A DNA stretch of 64,000 nucleotides from Halomonas sp. (lineage in GTDB: Bacteria > Pseudomonadota > Gammaproteobacteria > Pseudomonadales > Halomonadaceae). Location of the stretch: assembly GCF_011050415.1 (NCBI RefSeq), contig NZ_DRFS01000033.1, positions 1-64,000 on the forward strand. Reading direction: 5' to 3'. Made by a program: the position numbers and the translations under genes. This document shows positions 27,460 through 35,339 of this stretch, piece by piece. Positions within the stretch are counted from its first letter, which is position 1; each line of letters opens with the position of its first letter. The notes below the pieces were generated by a model that was given only the letters and a program-made list of their open reading frames with translations, was not told the origin of the DNA and did no database searches.

Positions 27460-27915
27460 TCAGGGTGCCCAGGGGGTCAGCGGCATGCTGGGCCAGGTAC
27501 CTAATTTAACACTACTGAAAAAACTATCTGTCAGGGCTTCCACGCGACGCCATTCGCTGGAAAGGGAGCGGCCACGGCGATGCAACTCGTAGACCTGGGT
27601 GGAGGATTCGCCATTAAGCCGTAAGCGCACCACCAGCCGCACAAAGTGGAACTGGCTCAGCGCTTCGGGTGCAAAGTGATAGGTAACTCCTTTACCTTCC
27701 CTTTCAGTGGCCTGATGCGAATAGGCCAGTACATCCCGGGTAAGATCCTGATGAGCACCACTCATTGGCACGCCCCATAGCCCAAACGAGAGGGTTTCCT
27801 CATCTGGAAAATGGCCGCCCGGCAGGGTCACGCGGAAAGCCAAAATTGCTGGAGTTAATAGAGAGATAGGATAAGCTGCGCTGAGGCCGGGGAAAGCATG
27901 CTGCCCTCCCCCCAA
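27460..27915 (-). CDS. Hypothetical protein, candidate orphan effector tail 4
   Basis: An unrecognised 151-residue reading frame between immunity 3 and immunity 4. It begins only at a TTG with no ribosome site, and the frame extends a little upstream to a TAA, as expected for a 3' fragment of a larger gene. Its beta-rich, soluble sequence (LAFRVTLPGGHFPDE, FVRLVVRLRLNGESS) recalls in layout the tail at 29,156-29,755. By position it fills the same slot, directly upstream of an immunity gene, as the real effector C-terminus does. Homology to the effector is not proven; an independent small gene remains possible. Confidence 0.4.
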   Translation of the reverse strand: MGGGQHAFPGLSAAYPISLLTPAILAFRVTLPGGHFPDEETLSFGLWGVPMSGAHQDLTRDVLAYSHQATEREGKGVTYHFAPEALSQFHFVRLVVRLRLNGESSTQVYELHRRGRSLSSEWRRVEALTDSFFSSVKLGTWPSMPLTPWAP

Positions 27916-28010
27916 AACATCAATCGAGGTGGGTGAGATTAACCATTAGCAGGAGGTATTCGCCTTTGTGCTGATGGCAAGGTACTGCGTTCGCTTGACC
28001 AACCCACTTA

Positions 28011-29122
28011 TCAGGCTTCCAGCCCCTGCCTCTTATAAGCTTCAGCAAACACGTCTTCGATAGGGCGCTGTGGGTCGACGTTACGAATCCGCCTGACTTC
28101 TTCAGAGAGCCTTACCAGCTCTTCGCTCGGCTTGGCCCACTTTTCTTCAGGCAATGGTGTTGACCACTCCACCATTTCGGCTGGCAATAAGTTAGGCCGC
28201 GTTTTCCGAAGGCGTTTGTTATCCCACTCGGTCAAGTAACCAGGTAGGTTCCAGAGCTGAATGATGTCGATAGCGTACCAACAGCCCCAGTATAGCCAGC
28301 CGATCTCACCATTGGTCCGGCGCTGATTGATATGACGCCGCGCATTTCGTAGCGTATGCACGCCTTCCCAGGGAGGATCACCCTTGCCCCTGACGACTTG
28401 AGGGTCTTGCACCTCAGCAAGTGAATTAACCTCATATTCCATATAGGCACGGATCGCTTCCCAGTGACTAATGGCCAAGGGCTTTGCCATGGACATAAAC
28501 TCCAGCTTTAGCCACTGGCCCGTTTCTGGATGCGCATAGCCAAATCCCATACCGTACTGCTGCTGAACACCGTATTGAGTCACGCCACGAGCCTCTACCA
28601 CCCAAGCCATCAGGGATTCCCACGGGACGATGACGGTTTCTTGGGTGTCATCCAGGGCAAAACATACCTCGCGGCGCTGGCGATGAAAGCGAACAGGCAG
28701 GGTATCACGCAAACGCCGAAGACTAGTCCAGTGCCCTGAGTACATCGCTAAAAAACAAGCCCCCCCCCGCCTAGGCCTATCCAGAAAAAGAACGCGTAGG
28801 TATCCCATATGAAATTAAAGGGCGCGTCCAGCATAGTTAACCAAGCAATGCTAGGAAAAACTACAGCACATAATAAAAAGGCTCCAAGTATCACACCTAT
28901 CATTAGCTGCCAGCCAAAAGCTGTGGAATACCCCCCACCAATGTCCAAACATGTCTCATTAAAAGTGCTTATTGTACTGTTTAGGTCAAGCGCCTTGTGC
29001 CCAGTGGGCAAGGGTTTAGGGGCTAAGTAAGTAATGCGACCACCGGGAATAGTCTGGGTTTCCCCGGAGTGGTGGGGCTGAGTTGCATCGGGCTGAGGCA
29101 ACTTCGGTATCTGCTGACTCAT
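28011..29122 (-). pseudogene. DUF6708-like immunity 3, frameshifted at a poly-G tract (phase OFF)
   Basis: Homologue of the 26,115-27,446 protein, broken in two frames. The N-terminal part (29,122 down to a TAG at 28,748) begins with AGGAT and ATG, has two TM segments and runs into LGGGGLVF-stop. The C-terminal part (reading on to 28,011) resumes with ACFLAMYSG and carries HRQRREVCFA, TVIVPWESL and EEKWAKPSEEL. The break lies exactly at a G9 run; one more G would join the halves into a protein of about 370 residues that aligns with immunity 4. I read it as a phase-variable gene in the OFF state, or a homopolymer sequencing error. Confidence 0.75.
28760..28768 (-). repeat. Poly-G(9) tract inside immunity 3 (out of frame)
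   Basis: Nine C on the plus strand, read as GGC then G9 in the gene. The upstream frame stops 12 bases later at TAG. The downstream frame needs 3n+1 G residues, so G10 or G7 would restore a full-length protein. Confidence 0.88.
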
Positions 29123-29155
29123 AATTGAAATCCTGTTTGCAGTAACATAAAAACT

Positions 29156-29745
29156 TCAAGCCTCAATTCGTTGCCAACGACCAGGATCACCGCGCCGCGC
29201 AAAAGTGGAAGGCGTATAGCGCTTGCCACTGCCTACCCCGCCACGGGGGTCAATATAGATATATGTTTCGCTTGCTTGGTAGTCGCCTTCACCATCCAGT
29301 TGCTCAAGCTGGATACCGACAACCCAATGCTCGGTGCTATAGCCCCGTTCAGTAGGGCGATGCGCAGGTGTGCTACCTGAAAGGATCGCATGGCCATCAT
29401 CCTCGTCCGCGCTGACTACTAGCGTCTGTGACAACTCAGTTGACGCATCCAACCAGCTTTCTGCGGCTTGAATGGTACCTTCCCGAGGCCTTATCTTGAC
29501 TGGCTGCACTTGCCAGGCTTTCAGGGAGATACGCATGAGAGCTTTGCCTGCCAAAGGGGGCAGGAGCGCTGCAGGCGTTATTCCTGGTAAATGCAGCGCC
29601 ATAATATAGTGATCTGGCTCTCGCACGAAATTGGGTATCCAGCTATCTGAATAAACCTCTTCCAGGGTGATATGAGCTGCTTGAGTAATACGTTGTAGCT
29701 CCCGTAAATAGTGCTCCAAATGCTCATTGCCGTCCTCCACAGCCA
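29156..29745 (-). pseudogene. Orphan effector tail 3, distinct tip
   Basis: An open frame of about 196 residues, soluble and beta-rich, ending SGKRYTPSTFARRGDPGRWQ and a stop 33 bases before immunity 3. It has no ribosome site of its own. Immediately upstream, one frame over, 29,737-29,850 encodes RTLQGEARKLPGAS and then DPLRVWQAWL, closely matching the effector C-terminus (ERPLQGEERELPGAS, EPLRVWQAWL at about 32,140-32,230). After VWQAWL the sequence diverges into a different tip. So this looks like the 3' end of another VasX-like effector with the shared stem, a two-base loss, and a different final domain. Confidence 0.65.
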
Positions 29746-29850
29746 CGCCTGCCATACTCGTAACGGATCATCTGCTGGGTAAACGGAGGCCCCGGGTAGC
29801 TTCCGCGCCTCCCCTTGTAGCGTTCTTGAAAACACGCAAAAGGCGCCCAA
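29737..29850 (-). pseudogene. Conserved stem of orphan effector tail 3
   Basis: Encodes GAFCVFSRTLQGEARKLPGA and onward to VWQAWL, the same stem that precedes the tip in the intact VasX-like effector. The frame is shifted relative to the downstream tip (29,156-29,745). Together they mark where an incoming or displaced effector end was left behind. Confidence 0.65.
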
Positions 29851-30000
29851 AAGCTCCTTATGGTGAAATTGATATAATCTCAAAAGAAAGCCATGCAGGT
29901 AGGCTCTGCCAATACTAATTAAGCACCAAACATATGCTAATTAAGTTTTCAGCCTACCCTTTCAAGTAAAAACTAGCTTAGAGAGAAAATCTTATTTCAT

Positions 30001-30737
30001 TTAAACATGATAAACATCAAATTTTCCCTCTATAACAGGGACTTCAGAAATATTTTTTTTAAAATAACCAAGAACATCCTCATACTTATTTTTAGGAACA
30101 AATATTGCTTTAACAAAATTTTTCATCTCCTCTCCTGTCTCAGGATTATCCCAATACAAGTTTAAGCCAATAATGCTTCTACTTGGGTACGCATAAATTT
30201 TCTTCGCATCCCGCCAAGCAATCTCATATTCCATTTGGTTTCGCGCCATAGACTGGTAACCTTTAGAATTACCCATCAACGCCGCCATTATACCAATGCC
30301 GACGGGGCCAATCGCTGCGATAATAAAGCTAGGATTAATAAAAACCAAAAAAAACACCACAACACCGGACACTATAGCTGTCCATTTCATTACTGGCTTG
30401 ACTGAGTCAATTTGCGGCTTCCAGGAAAAAACCTCTATACGCTTATCCGTTAGGCGATAAACAATAATAGATGTTTGGTGAGTCATACCCATGCTAACAA
30501 GCAAGACCCCCCCCCTCCCCCTGCTCCCAATAAAAATAAAGACACACTAGGCTCATTAAAAGAAAAAATTGCAAACCCCACTGCAAGTGAAATAATAAAA
30601 TTTATAAAAAACAAAATATTGGCAATAAACGTATTGTAATCCCGCGCACGAATCTGCCACGTCATTATCGCTGGCTCATCCGTGTGCTTCCATGGCATTT
30701 CCGCCGCATAATCTCGCTTGGGTTGAATAAACCACAT
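30001..30737 (-). pseudogene. Membrane immunity 2, frameshifted at a poly-G tract (phase OFF)
   Basis: Close paralogue of immunity 1 (31,154-31,909), split into two frames. The N-terminal part begins MWFIQPKRDYAAEMPWKH and ends LGAGGGGGSCLLAWV-stop at 30,483. The C-terminal part resumes at LVSMGMTHQTSIIVYRLTD and continues FSWKPQIDSVKPVMKW, almost identical to immunity 1. The break is at GGA followed by G9; one more G would give a 245-residue protein. The final 60 residues have diverged from immunity 1. The gene is clearly AT-rich compared with the effector and T6SS genes, which suggests transfer. Confidence 0.78.
30507..30515 (-). repeat. Poly-G(9) tract inside immunity 2 (out of frame)
   Basis: In the gene the region reads G5-A-G9. 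With G9 the reading frame meets TGA 24 bases on. G10 would give GGGGVLLVSMGMTHQ, which lines up with GGGIFFFGILVTMSMTHQ in immunity 1. Confidence 0.88.
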
Positions 30738-30759
30738 ACTCATTACACTCTTCAATTAG

Positions 30760-31020
30760 TTAAACAGCAGGTACCGTTAGAGGCACTTTGACGGAGTTGT
30801 CGGTACCGCGGTAGCGCTCGCTGACTTCCACGTCGCGCTTACCCTGACGGGGCTCAGGTTTGAAAAAGGTGAAACTGAGCCCTCCGTTGTTATCACTATA
30901 AATGGCTTCATCATAGGCGACTTCCATGAGAAAGGGCTCTCCGGCGGCCAATCGTTCAACAGGGAGCCACGCTTGCCACACTCGTAACGGATAATCTGCT
31001 TGGTAGAGGAGCCACCTGCA
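30760..31020 (-). pseudogene. Orphan effector tail 2 (duplicate of the VasX-like C-terminus)
   Basis: From about 31,012 the minus strand encodes YQADYPLRVWQAWLPVERLA, then GEPFLMEVAYDEAIYSD and NSVKVPLTVPAV followed by a stop. This is nearly identical to the last 80 or so residues of the intact effector that ends at 31,932. DNA similarity fades just upstream, where the equivalent of ELPGAS can still be traced in a broken frame. It has no start signals of its own. The spacing between its stop and immunity 2 is the same as between the effector stop and immunity 1, so a unit of about 1.17 kb has been duplicated. Confidence 0.88.
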
Positions 31021-31087
31021 GTTGCCTAAGCATTGTAGTCACAGATGGCGATAGAGGAGTAACCAGGACAAACTCTACACTGGAAGT

Positions 31088-31119
31088 AAAATGCCCGGTT
31101 CCGCGGGGACGGACGGGCA
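31088..31119 (-). terminator. Possible terminator after immunity 1
   Basis: On the minus strand TGCCCG pairs with CGGGCA around a 16-base GC-rich interior that can pair further, and is followed by TTTT. It lies 35-65 bases past the immunity 1 stop. It would separate the functional effector-immunity pair from the downstream orphan modules. Confidence 0.45.
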
Positions 31120-31153
31120 CGAAATGGTTGGCGTAGAACTAAGCTTAAAACAC

Positions 31154-31909
31154 TTACTCTGGTAATGTCGCAAAGTGCGAATGCACAATAAGCTTTCCTT
31201 CACGATATGGCGTATCAGGCAGGCGCTTCCTAAAGAATGACAGACACTCTTCGAAGTCTTGATGACGGCAATACACTTTACTATAAACAGAATAATGGGA
31301 CCCATCCTCATTATACCAAGTGAAGCGTAATCCAATCAGGTTGCGTTTTCTCCAAACTGCAATGTCTTCTGCATTTGGCCAATCTATCACATGATAATCT
31401 TCATCTCTCACCATAGATTGGTAGCCTTTAGAATTACCCATCAACGCCGCCATGACACCAATACCGACGGGGCCAATAGCGGCAACAATAAAGTCAGGAT
31501 TAAAAAACACCAAAAATATAACCACAATACCGGACACTATAGCTGTCCATTTCATGACGGGTTTAACTGAGTCAATCTGTGGCTTCCAAGAAAAAACCTC
31601 TATACGCTCATCTGTTAACCGATACGCAATAATAGATGTTTGGTGGGTCATGCTCATAGTAACAAGAATACCGAAAAAGAATATACCTCCACCAATAAAA
31701 GTCTTTTCAACTGTACCTTCAAGCCCCCAGCCAAACGCAAACCAAAGCCCTATTAGCATAGAAAAAAAAGCCATAACAAGCAGAATAACATTAGCTGGGA
31801 GTGTATAGTAATCTCTAGTACGGATCTGCCACATCATTATCGCTGGCTCGTCTAGATGTTTCCATGGCATTGCCGCCACATAGTCTCGCTTGGGTTGAAT
31901 AAACCACAT
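31154..31909 (-). CDS. Membrane protein, candidate immunity to the VasX-like effector (immunity 1)
   Basis: A 251-residue protein with hydrophobic segments near residues 35-60, 70-88, 115-132 and 135-150 and a soluble C-terminus. It begins 22 bases after the effector stop, the normal place for an immunity gene, and several membrane spans suit protection against a membrane-acting toxin (V. cholerae VasX is neutralised by the membrane protein TsiV2). I use ATG 31909 (MWFIQPKRDY) with GAAGAG upstream; a TTG six codons earlier lacks a site. No named family is recognised. It is AT-rich compared with its neighbours. It has no long poly-G run, unlike its paralogue. Confidence 0.72.
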   Translation of the reverse strand: MWFIQPKRDYVAAMPWKHLDEPAIMMWQIRTRDYYTLPANVILLVMAFFSMLIGLWFAFGWGLEGTVEKTFIGGGIFFFGILVTMSMTHQTSIIAYRLTDERIEVFSWKPQIDSVKPVMKWTAIVSGIVVIFLVFFNPDFIVAAIGPVGIGVMAALMGNSKGYQSMVRDEDYHVIDWPNAEDIAVWRKRNLIGLRFTWYNEDGSHYSVYSKVYCRHQDFEECLSFFRKRLPDTPYREGKLIVHSHFATLPE

Positions 31910-31931
31910 ACTTATTACACTCTTCAATTAG

Positions 31932-34900
31932 TTAAACAGCAGGTACTGTTAGAGGCACTTTGACGGAGTTGTCGGTACCACGGAAGCGCTCGCTGACTTC
32001 CACGTCGCGCTTACCCTCACTGGGCTCCGGTTTGAAAAAGGTGAAACTGAGCCCGCCGTTGGTATCACTATAAATGGCTTCATCATAGGCGACTTCCATG
32101 AGAAAGGGTTCTCCCTCTGCCAGTCGTTCAGCAGGAAGCCACGCTTGCCATACTCGTAATGGTTCATCTGCCTGGTACTGAGAGGCACCGGGCAACTCCC
32201 GCTCTTCTCCCTGTAATGGTCGCTCTTGAAAACTTGCAGCAGGCGCCCAAAAGCCTCCCGACACCTGCTCAGAAACCGAGACGCCTTCCCCAGCCAGCGT
32301 AGCAGGTAGGGCTAACTGCACCCAATACCCTTGCAGGGTGATAACCTGCCTACCCGGGGAGTAGGACGACATGGTCTTTGACATATCAAACTCTGTTTTC
32401 ACCACCGGCGTGAGCTTAAGAGCAGGGGCAAACAGTGCCTCGTTCAGAGCGCGCAGTTCAGCCGTATTCTCTTCATCACTATCCGACCATTTGTTGGCGT
32501 TTCCCCAGGTACTTTGATAAAGCCAGAGTCGCACCCCATCCCGGCGGTAGTAATCGGCCAGCATGGAAGAAATTAAGTAGCCTACGCTGAGGGCTAATAA
32601 TGCCCAACTAGCCCAGGGTGCCAATATCCAACCAAAGGCAACCCAGCGACCTGCTACCGCACCCAATAACTGAGTTCCACCTACAATTGTCATTCCTGCT
32701 GTTGTTAAGCCCTTAGCCAAAAGTGCTTTTTGTTCATCATTACTCGAAGCCTTTTCGAACTGTTGTGCTATTTGCCATGTTTCTACACCTGCACCAATTG
32801 CCGCAAATGCTGACATGCCCGCAACGCGACTTGCGAGCTTAGCGGCGATACGCGCAACACCAGCCTGTCCAGCCGCTTGCCATGTCGTCACACCCGCTCG
32901 CGTAATACTCATGATAGAACCACGCAGCGTAGCCGTTTGATTAGCATGACGCTGCCAATATGGCATGACCCATAGCGACATGATGGCTGCTGTGGCATAG
33001 CTCGCTTGGCTTGCGATCTTCTCCATGTCTGCCTGACTCACGCCTTCTTGCTGAGCGGTGCGAATGCTGTCGGTAACATTTAGCAAGTTAAGTGCAGCTA
33101 CTAGCAGCGGCAAACCGCCGATGCCTCGACTATCCATCCAACGTGTCATACGTTGACGGGCTGCGGCCACACCACCTGCCGCCTGCTCAGCACGAAGCCG
33201 GTGCTGTTCACGTAATTCATCAAAGCCTAGTGTTTCTGTAGGGCCTCCCGTGGCGTCAGCGCCTTGATACGCAATAATACGTTTGGGCTCATTTGTGCCC
33301 AGTTCATTAAGCGCTTTTTGTTGGGCACTAATATCTCGAAGTTGAGAAGCACGCGCTTGACGTGTAGCTGGCCTAGCTAGCGCAGCTTGCTGTCCTTTTA
33401 ATCGATTCTCACGGCGTATTATGTTGTTCCGCCAGCGACGATGACGAGCCTCAAAGTCCTCAGTGCGCACTAAGCGTGCATTCGCTGCCACGTTATCGGG
33501 ATGGATGAACGCGGCCAGCATTGCGCTGGTAATTCCTCTCACTACCGCTTGAGCACCCACCTGTGCGCCCGCGCCTGCAGCAGGAAGAGCTTGATAGGCG
33601 AGCGATTCCCAGGCTGATCTGCCAGCCCCTGCCACAACAGCTTGCATTACCTCAAAGCTATCCTTAAAGGGGCGAGCTAGCCTCTGGTAAATAGCCGACT
33701 GTTGTACGCTCTCAAGATCCAATACACCTTTGGCATTACCTGCGGCATTTCCAACGTCCGTGGCATGACTGATACTGATACCGGCGTCTTCGTCGGGTAC
33801 AGTGCCTTCCGACCACTCGTGGGCAATCGCGTCAAACGCAGTGCCTAGTGCAGGCGTAAAATTAAACAGACTAGTGCCAATCAGTGTGTCACGTTCACAG
33901 AATGTTTTGGTCAGCCATTCCCGCCCCGCCTCTGAGGCGCCAATAGCTTGCCCAACTAAAGAAGCAAACTCCATTAAACAGTGGCTTTGGTCAGTGTCGC
34001 AGGGATCATAGCAAACCCCTTCCCCATCGGCAGGCAACCGATCAAGCCACACTAACGTATCATCAAGGCTGGCTTGTACATGACGCTGCAAGCGCTCAAG
34101 TTGGGGCTGATGGGTATTGATATAGGCAACCGCCTCTTGATAACGCACATCGCTGCGCCAGAGACTTTTATTTCTCCAGGCTTCAAAGTCATCACTATCA
34201 GGAGGTTCAATACCAAACGCTTCCAATTCGGCATCAATAGACGACAGCCGCTCTTCATGTTGGCGCTGCAGAGCAGAGCCAGAGCGCCCAAAAGGCGAGC
34301 CACGGTTGACGGCCGTAGAAAGGTCTTGAGCCTGCTTGGCTTCTAATCGTTGTTGAATGAGCTGTCGGGCCTGCCGTAGCTTTTCTGGGTCATCCCTAAC
34401 GTCCTTCGGTATGTCATTGTCGTCAGGGCCACATAATGACTGTGTGACTAACGCCGTCTCTAAGCGGTGACCATGCTCATCCAGAAAAGCCTCTAATTCA
34501 AGCTGCCGACCTAGTAATGCCATCGTGAGGTCGTTAACGATTCCCAAATCATCATCAAGCGCTACAAACACGGCTTCATCGTGCTTCTCCACTTCTGCTA
34601 ATACGCTGTCCTGAGTAATTTCAGGTTTTACGGCGAGTAGCTGATAGATGCCTTCTTCGTCGCTGCCTTCACTGGCTTCTGCCGATTCTTCTCTTTCAAC
34701 GGTCGATACGGTAGTGCTCGTGAAACCATCAACCGCGCCATCGGGCGTGATATCAGCAACATGCTCAGCGAGCTGGGTTAAGGGGCCTACGTGGGCAGAG
34801 AGTGACGCGCCGTCTCCAGTGCCACTCATCGCGGCCATTAGATCCACTGGGCGCATCAAACGCTGCCGCGCGTCAGCGTTTTCAAGCATGTGCTCGTGAA

Positions 34901-35288
34901 TACGCTCAGTCCACTGCACCGAGGAGTAGGCCATTGCGATGGGTGTGCATGTCGAGTAGGTAAGGTGCGGTTCACCATTGAACGTCGCACCTTCCACGCG
35001 ATACTCGTCGATCCGCTGTTCGCCCTCTTCGTCTACCCATACATATAGCCAGCCATCGCGCAGTTGTCTTAGCGTATAGCTGCGGGTTTCAATGGAAGGG
35101 TAACCAGGCCCTTGCCACTGCTCTGCCATTGGGTGAGGGGCCGGCGCACCCGCCTGATCAGGCGCTTCATCAATGGCATAGCGCACGGGGAACAGCGTGA
35201 CATCCAGCAGCAAAGGACAAACACCACCAATCGGCGTTTCATCAAAGGCGGCATCGCGTGCCTGGGACTGAGTATCCGGATTATCCAT
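31932..35288 (-). CDS. VasX-like (BTH_I2691-type) T6SS effector
   Basis: A large, probably membrane-permeabilising toxin delivered by VgrG. The N-terminal region (about 20-190) fits the VasX N-terminal domain: GVCPLLLDVTLFPVRYA, then RQLRDGWLYVWV, CTPIAMAYSSVQWTERIHE. The middle (about 240-460, 630-720) is helical and charged. Hydrophobic stretches follow: GGLPLLVAALNLLN, YATAAIMSLWVM and, at about 870-940, QLLGAVAGRWVAFGWILAPW with WALLALSVGYLISSML, a colicin-like arrangement. The last 150 residues form a soluble tail that recurs as orphan fragments at 30,760 and 29,737. It lies 51 bases after the DUF4123 chaperone gene. Toxicity is inferred, not shown. Confidence 0.85.
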   Translation of the reverse strand: MDNPDTQSQARDAAFDETPIGGVCPLLLDVTLFPVRYAIDEAPDQAGAPAPHPMAEQWQGPGYPSIETRSYTLRQLRDGWLYVWVDEEGEQRIDEYRVEGATFNGEPHLTYSTCTPIAMAYSSVQWTERIHEHMLENADARQRLMRPVDLMAAMSGTGDGASLSAHVGPLTQLAEHVADITPDGAVDGFTSTTVSTVEREESAEASEGSDEEGIYQLLAVKPEITQDSVLAEVEKHDEAVFVALDDDLGIVNDLTMALLGRQLELEAFLDEHGHRLETALVTQSLCGPDDNDIPKDVRDDPEKLRQARQLIQQRLEAKQAQDLSTAVNRGSPFGRSGSALQRQHEERLSSIDAELEAFGIEPPDSDDFEAWRNKSLWRSDVRYQEAVAYINTHQPQLERLQRHVQASLDDTLVWLDRLPADGEGVCYDPCDTDQSHCLMEFASLVGQAIGASEAGREWLTKTFCERDTLIGTSLFNFTPALGTAFDAIAHEWSEGTVPDEDAGISISHATDVGNAAGNAKGVLDLESVQQSAIYQRLARPFKDSFEVMQAVVAGAGRSAWESLAYQALPAAGAGAQVGAQAVVRGITSAMLAAFIHPDNVAANARLVRTEDFEARHRRWRNNIIRRENRLKGQQAALARPATRQARASQLRDISAQQKALNELGTNEPKRIIAYQGADATGGPTETLGFDELREQHRLRAEQAAGGVAAARQRMTRWMDSRGIGGLPLLVAALNLLNVTDSIRTAQQEGVSQADMEKIASQASYATAAIMSLWVMPYWQRHANQTATLRGSIMSITRAGVTTWQAAGQAGVARIAAKLASRVAGMSAFAAIGAGVETWQIAQQFEKASSNDEQKALLAKGLTTAGMTIVGGTQLLGAVAGRWVAFGWILAPWASWALLALSVGYLISSMLADYYRRDGVRLWLYQSTWGNANKWSDSDEENTAELRALNEALFAPALKLTPVVKTEFDMSKTMSSYSPGRQVITLQGYWVQLALPATLAGEGVSVSEQVSGGFWAPAASFQERPLQGEERELPGASQYQADEPLRVWQAWLPAERLAEGEPFLMEVAYDEAIYSDTNGGLSFTFFKPEPSEGKRDVEVSERFRGTDNSVKVPLTVPAV

Positions 35289-35339
35289 AAGAGTTCTCGT
35301 CTTTTAATAGTGACGCTTGGGCGATGTCATTTGGCTTAG

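Noticed and set aside
29578..29883. Independent 101-residue gene
   Set aside because: Its first half is an effector-tail relic and its second half is the wrong frame of the tail 3 tip; no ribosome site.
26115..31930. Insertion sequence or transposon explaining the immunity array
   Set aside because: No transposase, terminal inverted repeats or target duplications were seen; the repeats are effector and immunity sequence themselves.
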